A stretch of 64,000 nt of DNA, from the NCBI RefSeq assembly GCF_000142805.1, contig NC_013080.1:496001-560000 (forward strand). Direction: 5' to 3'. Shown here piece by piece: positions 1 to 9,265 of this stretch. Position 1 is the first letter of the stretch, and each line of letters begins with the position of its first letter. The notes beneath the pieces are model-generated. The model was not told the DNA's origin. It ran no database searches and saw nothing but the letters and a program-made list of their open reading frames with translations. Origin of the DNA: Lachancea thermotolerans CBS 6340 (lineage: Eukaryota > Ascomycota > Saccharomycetes > Saccharomycetales > Saccharomycetaceae). The translations under genes were made by a program, and so were the position numbers.

Positions 1-1262
1 ACGTCGGTAGACATGTGTAGATTTGAATCCAGTGACAAAGTGACACCGACGTTGGGCTTTGGCCGGTGATGCTCCAGATAGACGGATGAAAAGTTTGGGT
101 TGAACATATGGTTGACGTCTGCCGAGATGATGAGAGAATTGGCAAAAGTCGTACGGAGCAACTCAGGCGAATCGCCGTGTAGGTTTGCTACCACGCGCTG
201 AACGACACTTTCTAGAAGTCCGCCACGCGCACCTTGTCTCGAGAGAGAGCCAACTTCTTCGTCGTCAAACAATGCAACGATGCTGAAGGCGTCCCTAGGC
301 ACAGGCCCGTCATTAGCAAAATCAATCAATGAGTTGACAGCCGAGAAACTGCACAGGCGGTCGTCGAGACGAGGCGCGAACAAAAAGTCATTCTTCAACC
401 CGCCCAAAGTGCCTTTCTGCACGTCGAACAGATCGAGGTCGACCTGCACCAGTTGGCTCACTTTCACCTTCGCAAGGGACGCGATGTACCTAAGCAAGCC
501 TATTGGGTGCTTACCGAAGAGTGGACTCCTCTTCTCGTCTTCGGAGTCGCCCTCCTCGTCATCATCGCCAGTCCCAGAGTATCCTATCACAGGCACAGCC
601 TGGTCTTCCTTGTCAAATGGTCCATTTGCGGGCTCACCGAAGTGCACAGCCAACGAGGGGATCTTCGCAATAGGGTGTGGCGCGGAGTTAATCAGCCTCG
701 ATTCAATCTTGCCTGAGTCGGGGTCGCGCACAAGCACGCGGCCACCAATTCCCAGATCCCTGTCGAACCAGTACGTGTTCAAGGTCCCTCCGTATGGAGC
801 GACGCCTAGCAACTGAAACCCTTCGACGTCTTTCTTGGTAGAGACAGGCTTCAGCTTCGCGCACAGTGCATCGATGTGCGAGCCAATGGCACCGACACCT
901 GTTTCGTATTTCCAATCGCTGCCCAAAATGAAAGCAACAAGATTAGTGCCATTCCGGATGGTGTAATACTTACCGCTTTTCACCTCGGACCAAGTGGACT
1001 TCTCACTCACGTAGCTAAATCCAGCCTCGTCCAGCTTGCGCGAAAAATACTCTACCACATGGTATATGGTTGGGCTCTCATATGTGAAGTTGATGTAGCT
1101 TTTTGAGCTTTCCTCGAAGTAGTCTTTTCCACGGTATTTTTGGCTACTGTTATGAGCTACAGCAGCTGGCTGGCTTGCTTCGCCTGTGGTGGGCTTTTGG
1201 AGCGCTAGAAGCTCAAGGGTTTTCTTAATTTGGGCCAAAGCCTCCTGGGTTGCGTCTGACAT
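1..1262 (-). CDS. LAP4: Vacuolar aminopeptidase I (aspartyl aminopeptidase, M18), partial, C-terminus off the left edge
   Basis: This is a vacuolar zinc aminopeptidase of the M18 family, the cargo of the cytoplasm-to-vacuole (Cvt) pathway in S. cerevisiae. The frame opens with ATG at 1262 and stays open to the window edge, giving 420 codons of a protein that is 514 residues in S. cerevisiae, so the last part is missing. An amphipathic N-terminal helix (EALAQIKKTLELL, near residues 7-19) resembles the Ape1 propeptide used for receptor binding. Metal-site blocks are intact: IGSHIDAL, PRLDDRLCS and FDDEEVGSLSRQGA. It is divergent from HSL1 (792 bp between starts), the same pairing as YKL103C/YKL101W in S. 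cerevisiae. The family assignment is secure. The Cvt role is inferred from the propeptide helix. Confidence 0.95.
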   Translation of the reverse strand, partial: MSDATQEALAQIKKTLELLALQKPTTGEASQPAAVAHNSSQKYRGKDYFEESSKSYINFTYESPTIYHVVEYFSRKLDEAGFSYVSEKSTWSEVKSGKYYTIRNGTNLVAFILGSDWKYETGVGAIGSHIDALCAKLKPVSTKKDVEGFQLLGVAPYGGTLNTYWFDRDLGIGGRVLVRDPDSGKIESRLINSAPHPIAKIPSLAVHFGEPANGPFDKEDQAVPVIGYSGTGDDDEEGDSEDEKRSPLFGKHPIGLLRYIASLAKVKVSQLVQVDLDLFDVQKGTLGGLKNDFLFAPRLDDRLCSFSAVNSLIDFANDGPVPRDAFSIVALFDDEEVGSLSRQGARGGLLESVVQRVVANLHGDSPELLRTTFANSLIISADVNHMFNPNFSSVYLEHHRPKPNVGVTLSLDSNLHMSTD

Positions 1263-2054
1263 TTGTGTATTTTGTTCTTACTCAGTGTTCACTCCCCTAT
1301 TATCAGGTATTATTATCTGGCTGGCTTATATACGCTTTTTTTCGTTTCTGGGACCCGCTCGAGGAAGTGGCAAAAATGACACGCTCGGTACCCTTAAGAT
1401 CACTGGGTATGCGGGCGACTGTTTTGCTGGTAATCTAATGCAAATATTTCGGTCAAATTAGGAGCAGGGGGGAGATATCAAGGAGCTTTACTAAAGCTAT
1501 ACGCGACTTCACGGTAATATGATAAGCCGCAATATGCGGTCATCTGACTCAACGCGTTAATTCAATATGCTCACTAGAACTAGCATACGAGAGTCGGTAA
1601 AACATCGAAGTCTCCTTGACATCGACAATCATAGTAGGATTCGGAGCAAGCGTCCGTGTATAGGATGGCCCTGTAGGTGATAAAAGCATGTTTACTGAAG
1701 TTCACACTCTCGCTCAAGCCAAACTTGAAAGGTTAGCGCTTAGCCTCATGGAGCCGCGAATTCATTTGGAGGGATAGAAGCACTGCCCGGGGCTCTGCGA
1801 GTCGCGATTTACGTGTGTCCTTCTTTAACCATATCTTCAATCCGCACGTGAATAAGTGAGCACCTCCTGTCACGTGACCAGGAATTCTGCTTTTGGACTA
1901 GACCGCGGATGGTGTTTTTTCGCGTTTATGTGTTGATATGCCTTCGCACGGAAGTAGTCTGCTTGGTGTAGTGTTTTGATATGTTTACATGGAAGATCTC
2001 TGAGAATTTGGCGTCCACCTTTCTATACCCAACACTGTCAAGCTAAGCAAGGCG
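1263..2054. promoter_or_regulatory. LAP4/HSL1 divergent intergenic region with MCB and SCB-like sites
   Basis: No gene is seen in these 792 bases. There is an MCB core ACGCGT at 1552-1557 and an SCB-type TTTCGCG (CGCGAAA on the minus strand) at 1918-1924, about 130 bases before the HSL1 ATG. Two CACGTG E-boxes lie near 1847 and 1873. HSL1 is a G1/S-expressed gene in S. cerevisiae, so SBF/MBF control through these sites is a reasonable inference. A TATATA stretch near 1327 could serve LAP4. Confidence 0.45.
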
Positions 2055-5000
2055 ATGTCGATGGCTCAGCAAGCAGCTATGGCGGCTACCGGTGGTTCGG
2101 ATCATATAGATCGTGTGGTTCACTCCGTAACTGACGCCACTAAGCGACTGTCGCAGATTTCGACCAGCACAACCAACACTGCTACGCAGTCCTCGAAGCG
2201 CAGATCTCGGGATACAATAGGGCCCTGGAAGCTGGGCAAGACGCTCGGCAAAGGGTCTTCCGGGCGCGTGCGGCTGGCAAAAAACATGGAGACAGGTAAA
2301 CTTGCTGCGGTCAAAATTGTTCCAAAGACCAAGTCTTCGCGACCCAATGCTCTGCCCTATGGGATAGAGCGCGAAATCATCATCATGAAGTTGATCTCGC
2401 ATCCCAATGTCATGGGCCTTTATGAAGTATGGGAAAACAAACTTGAGCTATTTCTGGTGTTGGAATACGTTGATGGCGGTGAGCTCTTCGACTACCTCGT
2501 GTCGCGCGGCCGACTTTCGGAAAAAGAGGCGATCCATTATTTTCGGCAAATTATTGAAGGAACCGCGTACTGCCACAGCTTCAACATCTGCCACCGAGAC
2601 TTGAAGCCAGAAAATCTTCTGCTAGACAAGAAAAACAAACGCATCAAAATTGCTGACTTCGGTATGGCAGCACTCCAGACATCTAACAAGCTCCTAGAAA
2701 CATCTTGTGGGTCTCCACACTATGCTTCCCCTGAAATTGTCATGGGCAAAACCTACAACGGGGGCCCCAGTGACGTTTGGTCGTGTGGTATCATTCTGTT
2801 TGCCCTGCTGACCGGTCATTTACCCTTCAACGACGACAATATTAAAAGGCTGTTGCTGAAAGTTCAGGCAGGCAAATATCAAATGCCTCAAGCGATATCA
2901 TTAGAGGCTCAGGATCTGATTTCAAGAATACTGGTTGTCGATCCAAATAAGAGGATTACCATAAACGACATCCTTTCGCATCCTCTAATCACCAAGTATG
3001 ATTACAAGCGCAGCAAATCCAACTCTGATCTTCACATTTTGAGTCATACTTCCCCTCAAATTTGTACGATAAGAAGCGAAAGAGATGTGGACCCCACTAT
3101 ACTCCAGAATCTTCAAATCCTATGGCATGGAGCCCCTAAAGACTATATTATGAAAAGGCTTCTGGAGCCAGAGCTTACAGAGGAAAAAACTTTCTATTCT
3201 CTATTGTTGGCGTATCAGCAGAGACAATTGAAGGCAGGTCCAAAATCTCCACCTGTTAATGCTCCAAAGATCTTACAAAAGTCTCAATTTAGCGTGCCTT
3301 CTATCAAGTCACAATCATCGCCTCACAAAGAGCATGTTGCGTCTTCTTCAAGGGTTTTCAAGTCAAACTCGAAAAAGCGTATTTCCGCATCGGCCTCGAA
3401 AAGGTCTCTTCACAATTCCTCATCAAAAAAATCCCTTCACAAGTCTTCTTCAAAGAAGTCCTTGGGATCACTCAAAAACTCAGCTTCTAAAAAATCCCTT
3501 AGAAATTCCCCAATAAAACCACAACACCCGCTTCCTTCCAAGAGATCTTTATACTCATTGAACTCGATCTCTAAGCGATCGGTTAATTTGAAAGACTACG
3601 TAAGCGACGATTCAAAACCACCGTTGCCACAGCAGTCTGAATTCGAGTTGCTCTGTGAAGAGATTCTCTTTGGCGCGGAGCTTGGGGGCATAACAGAGGA
3701 AGTAGGAGAAACGTCAACAGAGGCAGCAAGAACAACAAATCCAGTTTTCAAAACAGGATTGGGGAAGACGGCAAAAGCTCCAGAATCTCCAAAATCCACG
3801 GAAACTAGTAATGAAACGGAACTTTCGGGAGATAGAGATGGATTGCAATCGCGTTTGGAGGGGACATCAGCAGAAGTCGAAGAAAGCGTGGCAATAGCGA
3901 AGAAAGCGGCTTCCAAAGCGCCTCGATCTCATCAAGCTGGTCTAGGAGATAATGCGCAGAAGAAAAATACTGAAACTCCCAGGAAACACCCTCAAACTGA
4001 CGGAATTTCACAAATAAAATCTGAAAGAGCCGCTTTGCAAGTCAGCAAGCTTAAATCGACTCCCTCAAGTCGCAACTTAAGGGTAGCTTCGGCTCCCTCA
4101 GGCAAGGATGATACGCCAGTGTCCTTGGATCCTCGCAGAAATGTTTCTCAGCCGAACTCCATTGAGCTCTTGCTCAACAAGTACAACCTCAGAGCACATC
4201 TCAAGTCGAAGTCAAACCTGAAAAAGTTAAGAAATAGTGGGGATTGGGGACGCACCGCATTTGAGACCTCTTTTGCTTCAAGTGGTAATGGAATCTCACT
4301 CAATGCTGATGATTTAAAAGACTTCGAGAGTCTTTCTGGAACAGATTTGACAAATGTTCTTGCTCATTCAAGTTCCATTAAGGGCGATGACAGTACTGAT
4401 GCTGCAAAAATGCAGCATGCGCAAAGACAAGAAGAGTCGAAACAAGTTGTTTCTCTGCCATCTGCTAATTTGAACAGTTCCGCAACGTTCAAAAACTTAA
4501 GCCAATACATTTTGGATAGTAACAGCTCGACTACTCGCGCCTCATCTGTCGTGCGCCGGCCAGCTGGAGGTTCTCTTAAAAGCTGCACTCAAAATGTTTC
4601 GCGTAAGCCATCTACTAATCTTCCAAAAAATACCCTTACTGTACAAAGATCTCGCAAAGTTAGCCAAGTTAGCGCCTATGACACTCGTTCGGAGATGCCG
4701 TCTGATATGTCGTTCGCGCTTGATATTCCGACACAAACTTTCACTGCGCAGGCCGTTCAAGTTTCTAATGGTAGCTCTCAAGATCAGTTTGAACAAGCGA
4801 AAAAGCCCGTACTGCTCCAAGAGGAACAAGGAGAGGATGACATCAATATCTTCGAAGACGCACCTTGTGATAATGTGTCAATTGCAACCAGCTCTTCAGG
4901 CTTAGACTCTCAGCCACATGTGCACAGAAAAGCGACATCTATTGATACGTTGAACACAACAAGCGTTCTCACTCCATCAGCAGATGTTCGAGTCTCCCTC

Positions 5001-5441
5001 TATGCCAATAATATGACATCTTCTGCTAAGCTTCCAAGGGAAACAACTGAGGAAATCATATCAAAGTTCAAGCTATCACCTGAGAAAGTGCCAGTGCCTC
5101 CTCAGAAGAGGTTTTCCTATCAAAAGGCTAGAGGCTCTATCTCACAAAGCGTTATTTCTATGTTCAAGGACCTAGATGACGACTTTGAGGATCATGCTTC
5201 GGAACCTGCTGCTGAGGGCCACTTCGATAGTGCTACCGGAATGCAACAGGACCCGTCAAGTAATGTGGAGGAACAAATCCCGGGGGAGGGACCAGTTGCA
5301 CAGAAGCGTGTCACAATGTTATTTGATGATGAATCCAGTACAGTTTTCAAGTCATCGCCAATCAAAACCTCCGTTCTCAAGCCTAGAGAATCCGTAGCTG
5401 CTCAACCACGGCCATCTTCTACTACAATTCCATTTACTTAA
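2055..5441 (+). CDS. HSL1: Hsl1 bud-neck kinase (Nim1 family), ends early at an in-frame TAA before the KA1 domain
   Basis: Hsl1 is the bud-neck checkpoint kinase that, with Hsl7, promotes Swe1 degradation. The N-terminus (HIDRVVHSVTDATKRLSQ) matches Hsl1 rather than Gin4 or Kcc4. The kinase domain spans about residues 58-310, with glycine loop GKGSSGRV, AVKIV lysine, HRDLKPEN, ADFGMA and SPE in place of APE. Then comes a long Ser/Lys-rich tail with several KKSL/KRSL repeats (about 450-510), a destruction-box-like RAAL at residues 658-661 and the conserved KRVTMLFDDE block. The frame stops at TAA 5439-5441 after 1128 residues. The same frame continues without another stop to 5897 and encodes the KA1 membrane-binding domain expected at the end of Hsl1 (1518 residues in S. 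cerevisiae). I see no KEN box. The call is certain; whether the stop is real is not. Confidence 0.93.
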   Translation: MSMAQQAAMAATGGSDHIDRVVHSVTDATKRLSQISTSTTNTATQSSKRRSRDTIGPWKLGKTLGKGSSGRVRLAKNMETGKLAAVKIVPKTKSSRPNALPYGIEREIIIMKLISHPNVMGLYEVWENKLELFLVLEYVDGGELFDYLVSRGRLSEKEAIHYFRQIIEGTAYCHSFNICHRDLKPENLLLDKKNKRIKIADFGMAALQTSNKLLETSCGSPHYASPEIVMGKTYNGGPSDVWSCGIILFALLTGHLPFNDDNIKRLLLKVQAGKYQMPQAISLEAQDLISRILVVDPNKRITINDILSHPLITKYDYKRSKSNSDLHILSHTSPQICTIRSERDVDPTILQNLQILWHGAPKDYIMKRLLEPELTEEKTFYSLLLAYQQRQLKAGPKSPPVNAPKILQKSQFSVPSIKSQSSPHKEHVASSSRVFKSNSKKRISASASKRSLHNSSSKKSLHKSSSKKSLGSLKNSASKKSLRNSPIKPQHPLPSKRSLYSLNSISKRSVNLKDYVSDDSKPPLPQQSEFELLCEEILFGAELGGITEEVGETSTEAARTTNPVFKTGLGKTAKAPESPKSTETSNETELSGDRDGLQSRLEGTSAEVEESVAIAKKAASKAPRSHQAGLGDNAQKKNTETPRKHPQTDGISQIKSERAALQVSKLKSTPSSRNLRVASAPSGKDDTPVSLDPRRNVSQPNSIELLLNKYNLRAHLKSKSNLKKLRNSGDWGRTAFETSFASSGNGISLNADDLKDFESLSGTDLTNVLAHSSSIKGDDSTDAAKMQHAQRQEESKQVVSLPSANLNSSATFKNLSQYILDSNSSTTRASSVVRRPAGGSLKSCTQNVSRKPSTNLPKNTLTVQRSRKVSQVSAYDTRSEMPSDMSFALDIPTQTFTAQAVQVSNGSSQDQFEQAKKPVLLQEEQGEDDINIFEDAPCDNVSIATSSSGLDSQPHVHRKATSIDTLNTTSVLTPSADVRVSLYANNMTSSAKLPRETTEEIISKFKLSPEKVPVPPQKRFSYQKARGSISQSVISMFKDLDDDFEDHASEPAAEGHFDSATGMQQDPSSNVEEQIPGEGPVAQKRVTMLFDDESSTVFKSSPIKTSVLKPRESVAAQPRPSSTTIPFT

Positions 5442-5897
5442 AGTAAATTAGACACTGTGGTAGAGAATGACCAACCAGCACCACCTCAGAAAATTCAAAA
5501 GCCGTTGAGACCTGCTCCGCCACCTCCCACTAAGAAGACTTGGTTTGCGAAGTTCATTCAGTCGCTCAAACCAAATGTTGGTAATAAAGAAGTGCTTGCT
5601 GTTGATCACAACACAAGGCTGGAATTTGAAAACGTTCACATTTTAATGCTGAAAGAGTTTAAGGAGCATTCGATTGACTACGAATTAAAGCGTCTCGACA
5701 AGCGCGGGTCACGCAGCCATGCGGATTACAATTGTAAATTTGTCCAAGGCCAATTTCGTTTTAAGATACGTATCGAGGGGACGGGAAATAGCACAATGGT
5801 TCACATCAAGAAAAAGGGTAAACAGGACAAGGCTGCCTTCGAAAGATTCAACGATAATGTTTCAAGTGTCCTAAAGGCCGAAGAGTCGAAGAAATAA
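5442..5897 (+). pseudogene. HSL1: In-frame C-terminal remainder of HSL1 (KA1 domain) after the premature stop
   Basis: These 151 codons continue the HSL1 frame after TAA 5439-5441 and end at TAA 5895-5897. They hold a proline-rich linker, KKTWFAKFIQSLKP (compare KKNWFVKLFQNF in S. cerevisiae Hsl1) and a KA1 domain with HSIDYELKRLDK, NCKFVQGQFRFKIRI and FERFNDNV. There is no ATG before 5647, inside the domain, so this is not a separate gene. No plausible splice donor and branch point bracket the stop. Possible explanations are a recent nonsense mutation, stop readthrough or a sequence error. The clear similarity to Hsl1 argues that coding constraint lasted until recently. Confidence 0.75.
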
Positions 5898-6175
5898 GAT
5901 CAAAAAATAGTATTTTATACCTTTTATATAAACTCTGGAAATGTATTATATGCCGTAAGACACAGACCACCATAATGACTCGAAGATGCAATATAGAAGT
6001 ATTCTTCTTTCGAAAAAGGTTAAACGTTGTTGTCAAGCAGTAGTCAATCTCATGTCTCGCAAGGTCCATGCACTTTATAATCCAAACGCTCAACTTTTCA
6101 GGAATCGTTACATCATACTATTACACCCCCATCCTTATATAATTGCTTCTAAATCGTTAGCTCACCCAAAGATGA

Positions 6176-7345
6176 TCATTTTTCGGTATCAACCACGTAC
6201 CTGCCGAGAATCTTGCCAGCCTCCATCAGCTTGTAGGCTTCAGGTAGTTCCGAAAGACCAATGATCTTGATGGGAGCTTTCACAAGACCTCTCGCAAAGA
6301 AATCGATAGCCTCTCTAGTGTCCGCACGGTTACCCACGTAGGATCCCTTGATAGAAATGGACTTGACCACATGCGAAAACACTTCGGACTTCACGTATGC
6401 GTTAGCTGGTAAACCAACCAAAACGACAGAGCCCGTAGGTCTGACGTATTCAGTTGACATGGAGATAGCAGCCTCGGAAACGGAAACATTGATAACAGCG
6501 TGGGGGCCACCTTGGGTGGCTTCTTGGATCGCGCCCACCATGTCCTTAGTGGTTCTGAAGTCGATGAAGGTTTCACCGCCCAAGTCGTGGAAGAGCTTCT
6601 TTTTGTCCTCACCACCGTCGATACCAAGGACACGCAAGCCCATTGCCTTGGCGTACTGGACGGCCAGAGACCCCAATCCACCAGCTGCGCCGGAGATGGC
6701 AACCCATTGGCCGGGTCTGACATCCGCAGTCTTCAAGGCCTTGTAGACGGTAACACCGGCGCACAAAATAGGGGCGATCTGTGCGAGGTCAGTGCCCTTG
6801 GGGATTTGAGCCGCCTGCACAGCGTCCGCAGTGGCGTACTGCTGGAAGGAACCGTCGTGCGTGTAACCAGAAAGATCTGCGTGCTCGCAGTTGGGCTCAT
6901 TGCCCTGCTCGCACAATTCGCAACTCATACACGAGCCATTGAGCCATTTGATACCGGCGTAATCGCCGATTTCAAAGTTTGTGACGTTTTCGCCCTTGGC
7001 AACGACTACACCGGCACCCTCGTGGCCACCGACCAGGGGAAGCTTGACGGCAAGAGGCCAGTCTCCCTTCCAGGCGTGCAAGTCTGTGTGGCACACCCCA
7101 GAGTACTTGACGTTTATTAGAATCTCGTTAGGCTTAGGTTTGGGCACAGGCAAGTCCTTGTAGTGCAACTCGCCGCCGTGCTCGTAGAAGATAACACCCT
7201 TCTGCATTGAAGGGATGTTCGATGCGAACCGCAGCGCGCCGACAAACCCGATGCGCTGGCTTCCCAGACCCGCGTAGCCGCCGAGCCTCTGGCGCACTCC
7301 CTGCATCAGCGTGCTACTGGTGTGCCTGTATAATGTTCTCTGCAT
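6176..7345 (-). CDS. ADH3: Mitochondrial alcohol dehydrogenase (zinc, NAD)
   Basis: This is a medium-chain zinc alcohol dehydrogenase interconverting ethanol and acetaldehyde with NAD. The ATG at 7345 gives 389 residues. The first 40 or so ([20 protein letters not shown] onward) are rich in Arg and hydroxylated residues and lack acid, as in a matrix presequence, before the mature start SIPSMQKG-like segment seen in yeast Adh proteins. Catalytic zinc ligands are in [15 protein letters not shown] and GGHEGAG. The structural zinc cysteines are in [15 protein letters not shown], and the Rossmann motif is SGAAGGLGS. The open frame extends upstream to a TTG at 7426, not a credible start. Its position between HSL1 and UTP11 reflects interleaving of YMR083W (ADH3) with the YKL tract, which supports ADH3 over ADH1/2. 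The isozyme role is inferred from the presequence and synteny. Confidence 0.92.
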   Translation of the reverse strand: MQRTLYRHTSSTLMQGVRQRLGGYAGLGSQRIGFVGALRFASNIPSMQKGVIFYEHGGELHYKDLPVPKPKPNEILINVKYSGVCHTDLHAWKGDWPLAVKLPLVGGHEGAGVVVAKGENVTNFEIGDYAGIKWLNGSCMSCELCEQGNEPNCEHADLSGYTHDGSFQQYATADAVQAAQIPKGTDLAQIAPILCAGVTVYKALKTADVRPGQWVAISGAAGGLGSLAVQYAKAMGLRVLGIDGGEDKKKLFHDLGGETFIDFRTTKDMVGAIQEATQGGPHAVINVSVSEAAISMSTEYVRPTGSVVLVGLPANAYVKSEVFSHVVKSISIKGSYVGNRADTREAIDFFARGLVKAPIKIIGLSELPEAYKLMEAGKILGRYVVDTEK

Positions 7346-8314
7346 ATTATGCCTTTGTGCGTCTTTCCGCTTCTTTACCACTTTTCTTTTTTCACAGCCT
7401 CCAAGGTACTTTGGCGTTGCGTACAAAGTATAATTCTTCGTTCTATGGCAGTTTCAAACTGTGCGCTGTGGCAATGCCGTCTTCTCTCGTTTCGGTGTCG
7501 TGTTTGTCATCATTTCGCCTTCGAGGTTTCCTGGTCTATGGCCATTTATACTTTGAGTTTCCAGCACCCACCAACTCAACGCGGTGCCGGTCATGGAAAA
7601 GCTCTCCCCTCGTTTACCTCATCCCACTAGGACTCGAAGTCACGCATGCCCGCGCCCTGTTGGCAAAAAACGGGAATTCCCGTGATTTTGCGATGCTAAA
7701 GGCGGGGATAAGAGCCCAGGAGCCCGAATTCGTCCGAGAAAAAAACGTACGATTCGTAAATAGTTATTTTTACGTGCCAGGTGCGATAGTAATTGTTATT
7801 TATGTAAGCACTGCAAGCCTAGAAGGTGCGCTACGAAAGTGCTGGCGGCGTGCCAGCGGCGAATATGTTTCGACCGCGCGGCGCTTGAGACAACTCGTAT
7901 CGCTGGCGTACAAGTGCAGGGACGTCGCAGGTAAGCGCGAAAGTTCGCTTCTTACGAGTGGGGCCATGACACTGGTTTTTAAGTCCGGGAAGACCAGACC
8001 TCTCACCCTGCCCAAGGCGTGCGGCGCGGCCGCGTCGTGGCGCACTCGGCGCTAGCGACAAGGTTCGCAGGGACTTTAGAAAGCCGGGCGCACTTAGTAG
8101 GCTGGGGCTCTTCGAGCGCTCTTCGTCACTTGTAGGTACGTCTCTCTCTCCTTCGAGCACTCTTCGACACTTGTAGCTGTGTCTATCTCTCCGTCGAACA
8201 AACAACGACCTCTGAAAGGTGCCGCGAGCTGCGTGCTCCAGATTCTGTACAAGGGTGTGCCTGCGTGCTTTAGTGGCGGGCGCAGCTTGGCGCAATGCAT
8301 CTTGATGTAGCGCC
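7346..8314. other. ADH3 promoter and GC-richer intergenic stretch before UTP11
   Basis: There are 969 bases without a recognised gene. The part from about 7800 to 8330 is visibly richer in G+C than other intergenic DNA here and carries a 41-bp tandem duplication (8110-8191). A Mig1-like GCGGGG after an A/T-rich flank lies near 7700 (AAAGGCGGGG), which would fit glucose control of ADH3. Frames of 282 codons (plus) and 177 codons (minus) cross the region. Both overlap ends of real genes, have arginine-rich unrecognisable products, and are treated as chance. Confidence 0.4.
8110..8191. repeat. Two-copy imperfect tandem repeat, period 41 bp
   Basis: Copies at 8110-8150 and 8151-8191 share the pattern CTTCGAGCnCTCTTCGnCAC followed by TTGTAG and a CT-rich end, with a handful of mismatches. 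It lies in the non-coding DNA downstream of UTP11. Function is unknown; it looks like an old local duplication. Confidence 0.7.
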
Positions 8315-9067
8315 TTAACGCTTGCGCTGCTTCTTCCACTTGAACGCCGTGTTTCCGTGCGCATCGCGAATCTTCTTCTTGGAACCTTTTTTCATGCCTT
8401 CGCGTTCCATTTCCATGCGCTGAAGCACGCCCGAAAGCTGGCGCTCGCGGTCCTGGTGCTGCTGCAGTTGCCGCAGTTTCTTGAGCCGCTTGCGCTCTAG
8501 GGTCTCAGGATCCAACCCCGCCTGTTTGGCACCTGCTTGCAGGCCTTGATCTGCCAGCTGTTCCTTTGTAAGCCTGTTCTCGCGGCGATGCAGCATGTCA
8601 GGCGTCGTGTTGAAGTGCTTGTGTGCGTCGAATGCGTGCATGGACTCGGCGTCGTCCACGAACACGGTGTGCGATCCGTTTGACTTAAACATGGTATTTT
8701 GGCTCTGCCTTTCTAGCGCCTGACGCTCATTCTGGCGCAGCGTCCGCACGTAGTTGGCGTCCTGCGTCTTGAGCAGCTTTACTTGGTCGGTGGAAAGGCT
8801 GGCGTCTTCGTCTGCCGCGCGTCTTGACTTTTGAAGAAGGCCTTTCGAGTCGAGAGTCCTGGAGTGCATCGCATGGTAGTACTCGTCTGGGTTGCGTTGC
8901 TGTGCCTTTTCACGCAGCACCTTCAACGTCGCCTGCTTGCGGTGAAAGTCTTGTGCCCTTTTCACATAATCCTTATGCTTCTCCAGAAATCCAAATCTGG
9001 ACCGGGAAGCAACCTGCGAACGCTCCCGGTGCTGCTTCTTTTGCACGTTATGCACTAGTTTAGCCAT
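8315..9067 (-). CDS. UTP11: U3 snoRNP / SSU processome protein Utp11
   Basis: Utp11 is a nucleolar component of the small-subunit processome needed for 18S rRNA maturation. The product is 250 residues from the ATG at 9067, the same length as in S. cerevisiae as I recall it. Diagnostic blocks are the start MAKLVHNVQKKQHRERSQ, GFLEKHKDYVKRAQDFHRK, NPDEYYHAM and the very basic end KGSKKKIRDAHGNTAFKWKK. The central and C-terminal parts are charged and likely helical. Two PAC boxes and an RRPE lie just upstream, as expected for a ribosome-biogenesis gene. It is divergent from MTC2, as YKL099C and YKL098W are in S. cerevisiae. Confidence 0.95.
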   Translation of the reverse strand: MAKLVHNVQKKQHRERSQVASRSRFGFLEKHKDYVKRAQDFHRKQATLKVLREKAQQRNPDEYYHAMHSRTLDSKGLLQKSRRAADEDASLSTDQVKLLKTQDANYVRTLRQNERQALERQSQNTMFKSNGSHTVFVDDAESMHAFDAHKHFNTTPDMLHRRENRLTKEQLADQGLQAGAKQAGLDPETLERKRLKKLRQLQQHQDRERQLSGVLQRMEMEREGMKKGSKKKIRDAHGNTAFKWKKQRKR

Positions 9068-9089
9068 GGTTATGTGCCCGTGTCGATTT

Positions 9090-9143
9090 GCGATGAGCCT
9101 GCGATGAGCTAGTATTGAATGTCTAATACGCTTAAAATTTTCA
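9090..9143. promoter_or_regulatory. Ribosome-biogenesis promoter: two PAC boxes and an RRPE upstream of UTP11
   Basis: PAC motif GCGATGAG occurs at 9090-9097 and again at 9101-9108. An RRPE-type AAAATTTTCA lies at 9134-9143. All are within 80 bases of the UTP11 ATG. PAC and RRPE are bound by Dot6/Tod6 and Stb3 in S. cerevisiae and mark rRNA-processing genes. Confidence 0.7.
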
Positions 9144-9265
9144 GTTCTGGAGTAGTACCATGTATCATTTTATACGCGCTCATCGAGGTTCAACACCATC
9201 AAAGCCTATCGAAGGCTTAGAACTGAAACGCCCACGTCCCTTGAAACTCAAAAACACATGCTTTG

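Noticed and set aside
280-816. 178-codon plus-strand frame opposite LAP4
   Set aside because: Fully antisense to the conserved LAP4 coding region.
5338-5460. An intron around the HSL1 in-frame stop
   Set aside because: No GTATGT/GTAAGT-type donor, no TACTAAC and no sensible acceptor bracket the codon, and the flanking frame continues without shift.
7207-8055. 282-codon plus-strand frame over the ADH3 5' end
   Set aside because: Its first part is antisense to the ADH3 coding region. The rest is Arg/Ser-rich and unrecognisable in GC-richer DNA.
7831-8364. 177-codon minus-strand frame overlapping the end of UTP11
   Set aside because: Out of frame with UTP11 in its first part, composition typical of chance frames, no recognised domain.
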